The notes: a model not told the origin generated them from the letters alone. Counted from the first letter of the stretch, positions 32,807-42,430 are shown. The stretch: 47,287 nucleotides of DNA from Balneolaceae bacterium (GCA_020832225.1 JAFIFA010000144.1:1-47287); one strand, 5' to 3'. Numbers and translations: made by a program.

Positions 32807-34228
32807 TTGCAAGACATTCCCAATAAGCACAAGGAGATTTTCAGAACCATCGGCGAGGCCGCCGACGCAATTAACCAACAAGCTTATGTAGTTGGAGGAT
32901 ATGTGCGTGACTTCTATTTGAAGCGCACCGGTGACGGAGAGTTGACCGATATCGATTTTGTAACGGTCGGATCGGGAATAGAACTAGCCCGTGAGGTTGC
33001 AAGACGCCTTAAAAGCAGCAAGATCACCGTCTTTAAACAGTTTGGCACGGCACAGGTTCGCCATGGCAGTCTCGACCTGGAATTTGTTGGTGCCCGAAAG
33101 GAGAGCTATCGAAAGAATTCACGCAAGCCGATCGTGGAAGATGGCACGCTGGAAGATGATCAGCTCAGACGTGACCTCACCATCAATGCACTATCGTGGA
33201 GTCTCAATCCAGACACTTTTGGAGTTCTGCACGACCCCTTTAATGGAATTCAGGATTTGAAGAACAAGGTGGTCCGTACCCCTATAGATCCTGAAAAGAC
33301 GTTTGATGATGACCCTCTCCGAATGATGAGGGCGATCCGCTTTGCAACTCAGCTTCGGTTTGAGATCGATGAGATAACCTTTGAGGCGATCAAGAAGATG
33401 GCCCATCGAATCTCAATCATCTCCAAGGAGAGGATTCTGGAGGAGCTGAATAAAATTGTATTGAGCCCGAAACCTTCAGAAGGATTCAAGATGCTTTTTC
33501 ACAGCGGTCTGCTGGGTGAATTCTTCCCCGAAATGGTGCGCCTGAAGGGAGTTGATGAGCGAAACGGTCAGCGCCATAAAGATAACTTCTGGCATACACT
33601 CGAGGTTCTCGACAACGTGGCGAAGGTGAGCGACAATTTGTGGCTCCGCTGGGCAGCCATTATGCACGACATTGCCAAACCTCCAACCAAGAAATTTGTA
33701 AAAGGAGTTGGCTGGACTTTTCACGGGCATGACGCGCTTGGTGCCAAGTGGGTACCCCGGATCTTTAAGCGGCTCGGCCTCCCTATGGATGAACGGATGC
33801 GTTACGTAAGGAAACTGGTTCGACTTCATCTGAGGCCAATTGCACTGGTTTCTGATGAGGTGAGCGACAGCGCCGTGCGCCGGCTGATCTATGAGGCTGG
33901 CGATGACATTGAAGATCTGATGATGCTCTGCCGCGCCGACATCACCAGTAAAAACGAATGGCGGGTCAAAAAATACCGAAACAACTTTGACCGTGTTGAG
34001 AAGAAAATTATTGAGGTTGAAGAGAAAGACCGAATCAGAAACTGGAAGAACCCAGTTAGCGGCGACGAAGTGATGGAACTGCTAAATGTGAAACCGGGCC
34101 CGATTGTAGGGCGCGCCAAGGATAAAATTAAGAACGCCATACTGGACGGAGAGATAGGCAACTCTTACGAAGAGGCCTACAATTACCTGGTTGAAATCAA
34201 AGATGAACTGACCAACTCCAAATCCTGA
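32807..34228 (+). CDS. CCA-adding enzyme/poly(A) polymerase family protein with HD domain
   Basis: The 473-residue product combines the class II nucleotidyltransferase head (VVGGYVRDFYL, TDIDFVTVGSG, RRDLTINALSWSLN, DPLRMMRAIRFATQL) with an HD phosphohydrolase domain (WAAIMHDIAKPPTKK, HGHDALGAKW) and a C-terminal RNA-binding part. Such proteins add or repair the CCA end of tRNA. The start shown is TTG (TTG CAA GAC ATT), the first plausible start. Family and role are clear; its exact split between CCA and A addition is not. Confidence 0.9.
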   Translation: MQDIPNKHKEIFRTIGEAADAINQQAYVVGGYVRDFYLKRTGDGELTDIDFVTVGSGIELAREVARRLKSSKITVFKQFGTAQVRHGSLDLEFVGARKESYRKNSRKPIVEDGTLEDDQLRRDLTINALSWSLNPDTFGVLHDPFNGIQDLKNKVVRTPIDPEKTFDDDPLRMMRAIRFATQLRFEIDEITFEAIKKMAHRISIISKERILEELNKIVLSPKPSEGFKMLFHSGLLGEFFPEMVRLKGVDERNGQRHKDNFWHTLEVLDNVAKVSDNLWLRWAAIMHDIAKPPTKKFVKGVGWTFHGHDALGAKWVPRIFKRLGLPMDERMRYVRKLVRLHLRPIALVSDEVSDSAVRRLIYEAGDDIEDLMMLCRADITSKNEWRVKKYRNNFDRVEKKIIEVEEKDRIRNWKNPVSGDEVMELLNVKPGPIVGRAKDKIKNAILDGEIGNSYEEAYNYLVEIKDELTNSKS

Positions 34229-34255
34229 CCCACTCAACCTCATAAATCACAAACT

Positions 34256-34513
34256 ATGGAACCGGTAACCCTCATCGGCCTCGCAGCAGGTTTCTGCACA
34301 ACGATCGCCTTCCTTCCACAGGTTTTACACACCTGGAAAACCAAATCAGCCAAGGATCTCTCCCTGGGAATGTACTCCATATTCTGCACCGGCGTAGTTC
34401 TCTGGCTTGTCTATGGTATTGTGGTTAAAGATATTCCACTGATTTTAGCCAATGGGATCACCATGGTACTGGCCCTCATCATTCTATATTTCAAACTGAC
34501 TTTTAAAGATTAA
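34256..34513 (+). CDS. SemiSWEET sugar transporter
   Basis: The 85-residue product has three transmembrane helices and the PQ-loop: LIGLAAGFCTTIAFLPQVLHTWKTKSAKDLSLGM, then CTGVVLWLVYGIVV, then LANGITMVLALIILYFKL. It fits a bacterial SemiSWEET, a dimeric uniporter for small sugars such as glucose or sucrose. It lies 27 nt after the CCA gene and 11 nt before ispE. Confidence 0.93.
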   Translation: MEPVTLIGLAAGFCTTIAFLPQVLHTWKTKSAKDLSLGMYSIFCTGVVLWLVYGIVVKDIPLILANGITMVLALIILYFKLTFKD

Positions 34514-34524
34514 CAGACCCGCCC

Positions 34525-35388
34525 ATGTGGATTGCAAACTCTTATGGCAAGATCAATCTCGGACTTCATGTACTGGAGCGCCTGCCCACCGGTTACCACC
34601 GCATCGAAACGGGATTCTGTTTTATTGAGTGGAACGACCGCTTTGAGGTTGAGCCCGCCGAGTCTTATTCGCTATCCATTTCAGACGAAACCATTCCGGC
34701 TGATGACTCCAACCTGATTACCAGGGCGTACCGGATGTTTGAACAGTATGTGGGCCTGAATCAGAACTACTCCTTCAGGGTTCAAAAAAAGGTTCCGGCC
34801 GGAGCAGGGTTGGGTGGTGGCAGCAGCAACGCCGCACTCACGTTCCGGATTCTCAACAAGCTCGAAAAGTCAGGGCTATCCAGTGATGAACTGATCGATC
34901 TGAGCCGAACACTTGGGGCTGATATTCCGTTTTTCATCAAAGGCACCCCGGGAATTGGCACCGGCATGGGACAGGATATCGAGCCGCTGGAGGTTCAGCC
35001 CGATGGATGGATACTCTGCGTATACCCCGGCTTTGAAAGTTCAACAGCCGAAGCCTACAGCAACTGCGAGCCGAACCCCAATCCCGACTTCTCCGTCAGA
35101 GGTGTTCTACTCGAAGAGGAGATCGATCAGTGGCCATACCTGCTCAGAAACGACCTGGAAGCCTCTGTGATTCCTCGTAATGAACTGATAGGCAACATCA
35201 AAGACCAGCTCACAGATTTTGGCGCTGCGTATGCCGCAATGAGCGGAAGCGGTTCCACCGTTTTCGGTATCTTTGATCAGGATTTTGTTGCAATTAACGC
35301 CTATGAGTCGTTTCATAAATTGGGTTTCTTAACAAATTTGACGAAACCCAACTTTAAACCAGATTATGGTATCTACCGGACAGACTAA
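34525..35388 (+). CDS. ispE: 4-diphosphocytidyl-2-C-methyl-D-erythritol kinase
   Basis: GHMP kinase of the MEP pathway for isoprenoid precursors. It phosphorylates the 2-hydroxyl of CDP-ME. Seen: YGKINLGLHVLERLPTGYH, the ATP-binding PAGAGLGGGSSNAA and the C-terminal GAAYAAMSGSGSTVFGIF. The 287 residues are normal. It lies in a plus-strand run with SemiSWEET and glgP. Confidence 0.96.
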   Translation: MWIANSYGKINLGLHVLERLPTGYHRIETGFCFIEWNDRFEVEPAESYSLSISDETIPADDSNLITRAYRMFEQYVGLNQNYSFRVQKKVPAGAGLGGGSSNAALTFRILNKLEKSGLSSDELIDLSRTLGADIPFFIKGTPGIGTGMGQDIEPLEVQPDGWILCVYPGFESSTAEAYSNCEPNPNPDFSVRGVLLEEEIDQWPYLLRNDLEASVIPRNELIGNIKDQLTDFGAAYAAMSGSGSTVFGIFDQDFVAINAYESFHKLGFLTNLTKPNFKPDYGIYRTD

Positions 35389-35517
35389 ACCCGGAATCAG
35401 AGATTTGATCCCGGTTCAGGAGATTTAATCCGGACTCGCAAGGAGCAGCGATCCGTCAGGCCCTTTGGCTACCCGGTATTCAAGCGAAGACACAAATCAC
35501 ACTTCAATTCAGATCTT

Positions 35518-37977
35518 ATGGCTAAAAAGAATTCAGTAAATCCGCGTGCAGGAATGGACGTCGATTCGTTCAAAAAAGATATAGAGGAGCATCTTCGGTA
35601 TACACTCGCCAAAGACCAGTACTCATCCACCGCATGGGACGACTACCGCAGCGTAGTACTCTCTGTTATGGACCGGCTCCATGACAGATGGATCCAGACT
35701 CAGCAGGGTTACTACAAAAGTGATGAAAAGCGTGTCTACTATATCTCCATGGAGTACCTGATTGGGCGACTTCTCGACAATATGCTGGTTAACCTCGGCG
35801 TACAGGATGTTGCCGCCGAAGCGATGAAAAAGGTTGGACTCGATTATGATAAGGTCCGAAATGCAGAGTGGGACGCCGGTCTCGGCAATGGTGGCCTGGG
35901 GCGTCTTGCTGCCTGCTTTCTAGACTCCATGGCAACGCTTGGCATACCGGCCATTGGCTATGGTATCCGCTACGACTACGGAATCTTCTATCAACAGATT
36001 GAAAACGGATTCCAGATTGAGAAACCGGATATGTGGCTTCGTTACGGAAACCCGTGGGATGTTGTTCGCCCTAAAATCCAGTACAACGTACCATTTTATG
36101 GTGACTCCCACGCGTACCACGATGACGGTGGCGACCTGAGATTCAAGTGGCAAAACACCCATGATGTGCTTGCCGTTGCCTACGACACACCGATACCCGG
36201 GTATAAAAATGATATCGTTAACAACCTGCGACTTTGGAAAGCTTCATCCTCTTCCAGCATCGACCTGAAGAGCTTCAACCAGGGTCAGTACATTGATGCC
36301 GTTCGGGATACACAGCTGAACGAGAACATCTCGAGGGTTCTCTACCCTAACGACAAGGTGTTTGTAGGACAGGAGCTTCGTCTCAAACAGGAGTTCTTCC
36401 TCGTAGCCGCTTCGATGCAGGATATTCTGCGCCGTTTCCGGAAAACGAATGACGACTGGCGAAAACTTCCCGAAAAAGTGGCCATTCAGTGCAATGACAC
36501 CCATCCAAATCTCGCAATTCCTGAACTAATGCGTGTTCTTGTGGATGAGGAGGGACTTTCATGGGATCTGGCATGGGAGATCACTGAGAAGACAATGGCA
36601 TACACAAACCATACGCTTCTGCCCGAAGCGCTTGAAAAGTGGCCTGTATCGCTACTCAGAAACCTGCTTCCGAGACATCTTCAGATTATCTATGAAATTA
36701 ACCGTCGATTCCTTCAGCAGGCATCAGAGAAGATCGGGGACGACAAAGGAAAGATCAGCCGACTCTCTATCGTAAGCGAAGGTGAGGATCCTGTTGTACA
36801 CATGGCGTCGCTCGGAATTGTTGGCTCGCACAAGGTGAACGGTGTAGCCGCACTCCATAGCGACCTTATCAAAAAGACTTTGTTCAGAGATTTTTATGAG
36901 ATCTATCCGGAAAAGTTCACCAACAAAACCAACGGAATTACTCCTCGCCGCTGGCTCAAGCAGTGTAACCGGCCTCTTGCCGACCTCATCACCGATGAGA
37001 TTGGAGAGGGCTGGGTAACCGACCTCGATCAGCTTAAGAAGCTTGAGAAGAAGACGGACGACAAAAAGTTTATGAAGAAGTTCGTGGACATCAAGCAGGC
37101 CAACAAGAAGCGCCTGGCAGAATACGTCGAGGAGAAGCGCGGAATCAAACTGAATGAGAAGTCAATTTATGATATTCAGATCAAGCGGATTCATGAGTAC
37201 AAGCGTCAGCTGATGCTCGCCCTCTATGCGATTACTCAATACAATCGTATCAAGGCCAATCCCGATGAAGATTACACCCCGAGAACGATTCTCGTTGCCG
37301 GAAAGGCAGCTCCCGGATATACCATGGCCAAGCTCTTCATTAAACTAATGAACGACATTGGCGAGAAGATCAACAACGATCCGGATGTGGGTGATCGCCT
37401 GAAGTTTCTCTTCCTGGAGAACTACAGCGTAACCCTGGCCGAGAAGATGATTCCGGCTGCCAACCTATCCGAGCAGATCTCTACTGCCGGATTTGAAGCC
37501 TCCGGAACCGGCAACATGAAGTTCGCCCTCAACGGTGCACTCACCATCGGCACGCTCGATGGTGCCAACGTGGAGATTAAAGAGGAGGTGGGTGAAGAAA
37601 ACATCTACATCTTTGGCAACACCGTGGAAGATGTGGATCGCCTGCGCCATGAAGGGTACAACCCATGGGACTACTACAACTCTAACGAAGAGCTGAAAAA
37701 AGCGATTGATCAGATTAAGGATGGTTTCTTTAATGAAGATAAGGAGCTGTTCCAGCCAATCATCGACTCACTGCTCCATAAGGGCGACTACTTCCTGGTT
37801 CTGGCCGACTACGCCGCCTATGTGGAGACACAGGAGAAGCTGGATAAGCTCTACCTGGATCAGAAAGAGTGGAACCGGGTTGCGCTGCTCAATACGGCAC
37901 GTGTTGGAAAGTTCTCTTCAGACAGAACCATCCGCGACTATGCAGAAGAGATCTGGAAAGTTGATGTGAAAAAGTAG
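35518..37977 (+). CDS. glgP: Glycogen phosphorylase
   Basis: PLP-dependent GT35 enzyme that releases glucose-1-phosphate from glycogen. The 819-residue protein shows YYISMEYLIGRLL, NGGLGRLAACFLDS, IQCNDTHPNLAIPELMR, TNGITPRRWL and the PLP-binding Lys in ASGTGNMKFALNGALTIGTL. This complements the branching enzyme, amylomaltase and half starch synthase at 21-26.6 kb. It has its own 129-nt upstream gap after ispE. The downstream hairpin at 37989-38021 may end it. Confidence 0.98.
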   Translation: MAKKNSVNPRAGMDVDSFKKDIEEHLRYTLAKDQYSSTAWDDYRSVVLSVMDRLHDRWIQTQQGYYKSDEKRVYYISMEYLIGRLLDNMLVNLGVQDVAAEAMKKVGLDYDKVRNAEWDAGLGNGGLGRLAACFLDSMATLGIPAIGYGIRYDYGIFYQQIENGFQIEKPDMWLRYGNPWDVVRPKIQYNVPFYGDSHAYHDDGGDLRFKWQNTHDVLAVAYDTPIPGYKNDIVNNLRLWKASSSSSIDLKSFNQGQYIDAVRDTQLNENISRVLYPNDKVFVGQELRLKQEFFLVAASMQDILRRFRKTNDDWRKLPEKVAIQCNDTHPNLAIPELMRVLVDEEGLSWDLAWEITEKTMAYTNHTLLPEALEKWPVSLLRNLLPRHLQIIYEINRRFLQQASEKIGDDKGKISRLSIVSEGEDPVVHMASLGIVGSHKVNGVAALHSDLIKKTLFRDFYEIYPEKFTNKTNGITPRRWLKQCNRPLADLITDEIGEGWVTDLDQLKKLEKKTDDKKFMKKFVDIKQANKKRLAEYVEEKRGIKLNEKSIYDIQIKRIHEYKRQLMLALYAITQYNRIKANPDEDYTPRTILVAGKAAPGYTMAKLFIKLMNDIGEKINNDPDVGDRLKFLFLENYSVTLAEKMIPAANLSEQISTAGFEASGTGNMKFALNGALTIGTLDGANVEIKEEVGEENIYIFGNTVEDVDRLRHEGYNPWDYYNSNEELKKAIDQIKDGFFNEDKELFQPIIDSLLHKGDYFLVLADYAAYVETQEKLDKLYLDQKEWNRVALLNTARVGKFSSDRTIRDYAEEIWKVDVKK

Positions 37978-37988
37978 AAGTAACAATT

Positions 37989-38021
37989 CCCCTGCCTTCT
38001 GTTTTACAAAACAGGGTAGGG
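37989..38021 (+). terminator. Possible hairpin terminator after glgP
   Basis: CTGTTTT/AAAACAG pairs around AC, flanked by CCCC...GGTAGGG. There is no T tract, so it may instead stabilise the 3' end. Confidence 0.4.
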
Positions 38022-38086
38022 TGAACCGTAACTATTGAGGTTTGCTGGCGTAAAATCTAATAAACCCAAACGCTAAGCTGACCTTT

Positions 38087-38722
38087 ATGAGCTACCCAAA
38101 ACGTTTGGCTGCCATTGCTTCAATGGCGGCCTTTTTTTTATCACTTGTCACCTTTCAATCCACCGAAGCCCGGCAGGCTGAGACACTCTTTGACGGATCA
38201 ATCACCCACGGAGGGTTTGGTGGTCCTGTTGTGAAAATCGGAGAGGTTAACGGTGCGGCCGCTGCATGGGTTGGCGGACGCGGAGGCTGGATCATCAATC
38301 TGAACAGAGAGCACGCACTTTCACTTGGTGGTGGAGGTTATTTTCTCGCCACTGAACACCTTGCACCAGCACCCGGCCTGGTTAATAGCGATGAGGACTA
38401 TTTTGCACTGACGGGCTACGGAGGGTTTGAGCTCGAGTACACCAACCGCTCCTACCGACTGATCCACCTGACGGCAACTACTCTGATTGGAGGCGGTACC
38501 TTAATGCTTCGCGAACGGAATTTCGACGAGGTGTCGGACGACATTGAGACCTATTTCGTTGTCGAACCCGGCCTCCACGCAGAACTGAATGTCACCTCTT
38601 TCTTCAGAATTGGAGCCGGAGCAACCTATCGAATCACAAGCGGCATCAATAGGTTTGGATTCAGCGATAGCGACTTTAGCGGCCTAAATGGCGTAATCAC
38701 ACTTAAATTCGGAGGTTTCTGA
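38087..38722 (+). CDS. Outer-membrane beta-barrel-like protein, paralogue 1
   Basis: The 211-residue product has a signal peptide (MSYPKRLAAIASMAAFFLSL, cleavage near TEA-RQ) and a Gly-rich beta-strand pattern. Landmarks are GSITHGGFGGPVVKIGEVNG, RGGWIINLNREHALSLGGGGY, YGGFELEYTNRS and GVITLKFGGF at the C-terminus, which has a terminal Phe. It is paralogous to the following gene and its stop overlaps that start by 1 nt. Function unknown; it is probably an 8-stranded barrel or porin-like protein. Confidence 0.7.
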   Translation: MSYPKRLAAIASMAAFFLSLVTFQSTEARQAETLFDGSITHGGFGGPVVKIGEVNGAAAAWVGGRGGWIINLNREHALSLGGGGYFLATEHLAPAPGLVNSDEDYFALTGYGGFELEYTNRSYRLIHLTATTLIGGGTLMLRERNFDEVSDDIETYFVVEPGLHAELNVTSFFRIGAGATYRITSGINRFGFSDSDFSGLNGVITLKFGGF

Positions 38723-39330
38723 TGATCCGCTTCTCCACAATTCTTATTCTCATTTTTCTTGCATCAGCACTGCCTGAGCGCTTGCTCGCACAGCAGCCTG
38801 AAACACTTCTCTCCGGAGACATTCGCCATGGCGGGTTCGGCTCCCTGATCTTTGGTGTAACATCCGTGAACGGTCAGGCAGCCTATCTTACAGGAACCCG
38901 CGGTGCCTGGTCTCTTCGCTTTGCCGATGGCCAGACACTGCATATCGGGCTTGCCGGATATAGCACGGAGAATGGATTTGACGCCGTAAATGTGAACGGC
39001 GCCAACCTTCCTGAGTTGGATCTTCAGTATGGGGGGTTCGAAACGGAGTATCTCAACAACTCGAACGGCCTGATCCACTATGGTGGACAGCTGCTTGTTG
39101 GCGCCGGTACGGTTCGTTACAGAGATCGAGTTCCCGATCTCGCAAAACGAAGCGACTCCATCTTTACCATTCAGCCGGGAGCCAATATTCACCTGAACAT
39201 TACCAACTGGTTCCGGATCAACGGAGGGGTGACCTATCGATTGGTCAATGGGACTTCTTTGGAGGGAACCAGTAACTCTGAACTCTCCGGTTTTTCAGCG
39301 ATGATCGGCCTTAGATTTGGCTGGTTTTGA
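38722..39330 (+). CDS. Outer-membrane beta-barrel-like protein, paralogue 2
   Basis: The 202-residue product has a signal peptide (MIRFSTILILIFLASAL, cleavage near LLA-QQ) and the same plan as its neighbour: GDIRHGGFGSLIFGVTSVNG, YGGFETEYLNNSNGLIHYGG and SAMIGLRFGWF at the end. Start ATG overlaps the previous stop (TGATG), so the two are co-translated. It faces the MBL-fold gene tail to tail, 5 nt apart. Confidence 0.7.
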   Translation: MIRFSTILILIFLASALPERLLAQQPETLLSGDIRHGGFGSLIFGVTSVNGQAAYLTGTRGAWSLRFADGQTLHIGLAGYSTENGFDAVNVNGANLPELDLQYGGFETEYLNNSNGLIHYGGQLLVGAGTVRYRDRVPDLAKRSDSIFTIQPGANIHLNITNWFRINGGVTYRLVNGTSLEGTSNSELSGFSAMIGLRFGWF

Positions 39331-39335
39331 GGAGC

Positions 39336-40358
39336 TCAGGCTTTTTCGAGAGTTTCCTCCATTTCCGGCAGTACAATCTCACCCGGCAGTGGTGATTCTA
39401 TAAAGGGAAGCTCCAGTTCGTGTAGCCGATCCAGCGGGTCAAAAAGTGGCTCATCGGAGAGATCAAAGGTACCGTAGTGCATCGGTATAAAACGACTTCC
39501 ATTAAGCTCACGAAAGGCTCTCACGGCATCTTTCGGGTTGATGTGGGCAGAGTGCATAAACCACTCAGGCTTGTATGCACCAACACCCATAATGGCCGTA
39601 TCCGGCTCTCCAATGATGCGTCTGATTTGATTGAAGTGGGAACCATACCCGCTGTCGCCCATAAAATAGATGGATGTCTCTTCCGTACGAATAAAAAAAC
39701 CGCCCCACAGGCGTTTTCTCTCATCAAACAAACCCCTGCGGCCCCAATGCCGTGATGGGGTGAAAATAATTTCGTGCCCGCCGCGGAGTTCGCCATAGCT
39801 TTGGTACCATCCCGCCTCCGTAATCGATACCCCGGGCATCCAGCTTTCAATGAGATTGCCCATCTTGAGTCCGGTGAGCACCTTTACATCTGGGCATCGT
39901 TCAGCTATAAAGCGCAGTGTGGCCTCATCGCAATGATCCCGGTGATCGTGTGAGAGCAGGACGTAATCAATATTTTTGACCTTCTCCGGGGCAAATGGAA
40001 GTGAAATCTGTCTTTTCAGAAAAAGGCTATCGAACCATACTGGATCCGTGATAAATGTGACGCCCGATAGCCGGATCAGAAATGAGGCGTGCCCCAGCCA
40101 GACAATCATATCGCCCGTCTCATCAAAAACATGACCGGCATCCACAACATCCATCTTTCGATTCTCCTCTCTCTTAATTTTAGCATCCGGGTTCCCTGAA
40201 AGCTGCCACTTTAAAAGGCGTAGGTAGCCGGTGGTGAACGGCTCATGAAGATTCACAAATCGCCCTTTTCGATTCACAGGTACACCTTTCCAATCTTCAT
40301 CGGGATGAACAGTACTCAGCTCCGGGTTATCGATATAGTGATCAGCTTTATTCATCAA
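39336..40358 (-). CDS. Metallo-beta-lactamase-fold hydrolase (NAPE-PLD/UlaG-like)
   Basis: The 340-residue protein has the MBL metal-binding set: WLGHASFLIRL, FITDPVWFDS, LLSHDHRDHCDEATL (H-x-H-x-D-H), FTPSRHWGRRG, FMGDSGYGSHF and PMHYGTFDLSDEP. The pattern is close to the N-acyl-phosphatidylethanolamine phospholipase D group (BCP- or YcbL-like relatives) rather than beta-lactamases. It likely acts in the cytoplasm on a lipid or phosphoester. It follows a 27-codon membrane peptide and the ferric-reductase-like gene on the same strand. Confidence 0.85.
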   Translation of the reverse strand: MMNKADHYIDNPELSTVHPDEDWKGVPVNRKGRFVNLHEPFTTGYLRLLKWQLSGNPDAKIKREENRKMDVVDAGHVFDETGDMIVWLGHASFLIRLSGVTFITDPVWFDSLFLKRQISLPFAPEKVKNIDYVLLSHDHRDHCDEATLRFIAERCPDVKVLTGLKMGNLIESWMPGVSITEAGWYQSYGELRGGHEIIFTPSRHWGRRGLFDERKRLWGGFFIRTEETSIYFMGDSGYGSHFNQIRRIIGEPDTAIMGVGAYKPEWFMHSAHINPKDAVRAFRELNGSRFIPMHYGTFDLSDEPLFDPLDRLHELELPFIESPLPGEIVLPEMEETLEKA

Positions 40359-40407
40359 TCGGGATTACGTTCCCCGTACCTAACCGATTCTCTCGGGCTG
40401 AACGTTC

Positions 40408-40491
40408 TCATCTGAGAGCAAAGAGTCCAATTGCAATCAAGATAATGACGGCGATTACGATTACCGTTCTGCGAATGTAGATATGAAGCAT
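40408..40491 (-). CDS. Very small membrane peptide (27 residues)
   Basis: This short ORF reads MLHIYIRRTVIVIAVIILIA, then IGLFALR. It is basic at the N-terminus and has a single hydrophobic helix, as in a small transmembrane peptide. It starts 17 nt after the stop of the ferric-reductase-like gene and ends before the MBL-fold gene on the same strand, so it may be part of that transcript. It is too short to trust from sequence alone, but its composition is what a real small membrane protein would look like. Confidence 0.5.
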   Translation of the reverse strand: MLHIYIRRTVIVIAVIILIAIGLFALR

Positions 40492-40508
40492 GGCTAAATG
40501 ATTATCCT

Positions 40509-41837
40509 TTAAACAATATTAAATCTCTCTGAATGCACTTTATGGACCGAAACTCCCCACTCAGTAAGCTTCGATTCGGCAGCGTCCATCATAGGCGGCG
40601 GACCACAGACAAAATATTCACATTGATGATGCTCTTCAGGAATGTTTCTCTTCAATACCCCACCATCAATAAATCCCTCTTCGCCATCCCATCCTTCAGG
40701 CGGATTCTCATAGACATGAACCACCTTAAGGTTGAGCTCGCTTGAGAGTACTTTAAGATCTTCCCGGAACGGAGTATGTTCGACGTCCGGGGTTCCGTAA
40801 ATCAGCGTAAACTCTCTCTGATCGTGCCTTTCGCGCAACGATTCAAGAATGCTCATAGCCGGTGTAATACCGATCCCGCCCGCTATAAAAATGTTATGTG
40901 TGGCCACCGATTCAGAAAGGGTGAAATTTCCGTACGGTCCCTCGATAAAGGCTGTTTCACCCTCCTTAAGATTCTTAACTTCAGAAGTGAAGTCGCCCAA
41001 CTCTTTTATCGTGAGGCGAAGGGAGTTCCTCTTTTCCGGAGCCGATGAGATAGTAAAGGGATGTTGCTGCAATTTGTAAGGGGTGTCTCCCAGCGTAACC
41101 CACACAAACTGGCCCGGTTTGAACTCCATTCCGTCGTGCCCAACAGGCTCAAACTCCACACTCCAGATGGTTGGCGACTCCTCGGTAATTCGTTTCACCT
41201 TCCATGGTCGCTTCTTCATCTGCATTGGGCGCCAGACGCGGTTGTGCATCAGCAAACCGATGGCGCCCAGCGAGAATCCTACCCAGACGATCTGCTGCCA
41301 AAGCTCAGAAACGTAGAAACTGACCTGCAGAATGTGGACGGTTCCTACAAATACAACAAAGAGTGCAAGGACTCCGTGAGAGAGTCGCCACCATTCATAG
41401 ATGATGCCAAATTTTTCCCTCCAATGTGTGAATGCAATCAGCAGGGTAACAGCGATCAACACACCTGAAAGAGCAACTGCTCTTGGAAAGTTAACCGTTG
41501 GGTCAAGAAACTTATGAAACTCGGAATCCGCCAGAAACAGAACTGCAAAGTGGCCAACTATGAAAGCCCAGGCGATGTAGCCCGCCTGTCCATGAAACTG
41601 CAGGAGTTCATCCAGCCCGAACGGTGCACCAATCCGGCTGTATCGAGCCGTGAGCAGGAACTGCAGTCCCATCATGGCCAGCCCCACAAAGCCAAGCCCC
41701 ACGCCAAACTCAACCCAGAATCCGCGGCTCTCCTCCTGATGCCCGATCATTGCCAGTACAAGCGGCGCCAGAACAAGAACCATGAAGATTGTTAACCACG
41801 CAAAAGCGCTTGTTAAAAACTGTTTCTTACTCCTCAT
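40509..41837 (-). CDS. Ferric-reductase-like transmembrane flavoprotein
   Basis: The 442-residue protein has about six transmembrane helices in residues 10-200 (FAWLTIFMVLVLAPLVLAMI and others), with paired His in AWAFIVGHFAVL and LSHGVLALFVVFVGTVHIL to bind heme. An FAD domain (QQHPFTISSAPE) and an NAD(P)H domain (IAGGIGITPAMSILESL, CGPPPMMDAAESKL) follow. It resembles ferric-chelate reductase and NADPH-oxidase-type proteins. Electrons would cross the inner membrane to an unknown acceptor. Confidence 0.9.
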   Translation of the reverse strand: MRSKKQFLTSAFAWLTIFMVLVLAPLVLAMIGHQEESRGFWVEFGVGLGFVGLAMMGLQFLLTARYSRIGAPFGLDELLQFHGQAGYIAWAFIVGHFAVLFLADSEFHKFLDPTVNFPRAVALSGVLIAVTLLIAFTHWREKFGIIYEWWRLSHGVLALFVVFVGTVHILQVSFYVSELWQQIVWVGFSLGAIGLLMHNRVWRPMQMKKRPWKVKRITEESPTIWSVEFEPVGHDGMEFKPGQFVWVTLGDTPYKLQQHPFTISSAPEKRNSLRLTIKELGDFTSEVKNLKEGETAFIEGPYGNFTLSESVATHNIFIAGGIGITPAMSILESLRERHDQREFTLIYGTPDVEHTPFREDLKVLSSELNLKVVHVYENPPEGWDGEEGFIDGGVLKRNIPEEHHQCEYFVCGPPPMMDAAESKLTEWGVSVHKVHSERFNIV

Positions 41838-41903
41838 AAGGATTTAATAAGTGTTCGAAAGCTGAATTTTTTACTGAAAAAAGAACCGGGTGTCTAAAGC
41901 AAT

Positions 41904-42323
41904 TTATGACCCAAGAGACTCAATTGCTTTGGTCACTTTTTCGGGTGGACGAATCGGCCGGCCGTTGTTCATAAATACCGCCGTAACCTTTCCTTTCAAG
42001 ATCAGTTCATTATCTTTTTTACTGTATATATCCTGATGAAAGAGAAACCGCACGTTGCCCGATGGCTCAGCAAAGGTTTTTACCACAAACTCATCATCTG
42101 CCATCAATGGCCTCTTATACACCAGTTCAATTTTATGCACAACCGCATCGGTTCCCTCCCGGTGCAGTTCATTGAAATTGAGACCCGCAAATTTGATAAA
42201 TTCATGCCTCGCGTGCTCAAGGTAGTTTTGATACACGGAGTTGTTTACCACTCCCTGTGTATCGAGTTCATAGTCGCGAACGGCCATATCGATATCAAAA
42301 CTGTACGATCTTTTCCCTGACAT
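41904..42323 (-). CDS. Hotdog-fold acyl-CoA thioesterase (4HBT family)
   Basis: The 139-residue protein has the YbgC/4HBT hallmark DYELDTQGVVNNSVYQNYLEHARHEFIK, with an Asp/Gln-Gly-Val-Val-N motif and the helix that follows. The rest is the hotdog strand set (VVHKIELVYKRPLMADDEFVV, FLFHQDIYS). It hydrolyses an acyl-CoA thioester; the chain is unknown. It is separated from the ferric-reductase-like gene by 66 nt. Confidence 0.92.
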   Translation of the reverse strand: MSGKRSYSFDIDMAVRDYELDTQGVVNNSVYQNYLEHARHEFIKFAGLNFNELHREGTDAVVHKIELVYKRPLMADDEFVVKTFAEPSGNVRFLFHQDIYSKKDNELILKGKVTAVFMNNGRPIRPPEKVTKAIESLGS

Positions 42324-42430
42324 GCTTTCTGTAGATTTCCTTTTAATTTAATGTCTGTATTGATGTTAGAGGAACAATATAGCGTAAACAGAACGGACTT
42401 AATATTTCAATCTCTAAAACCGACCCATCC

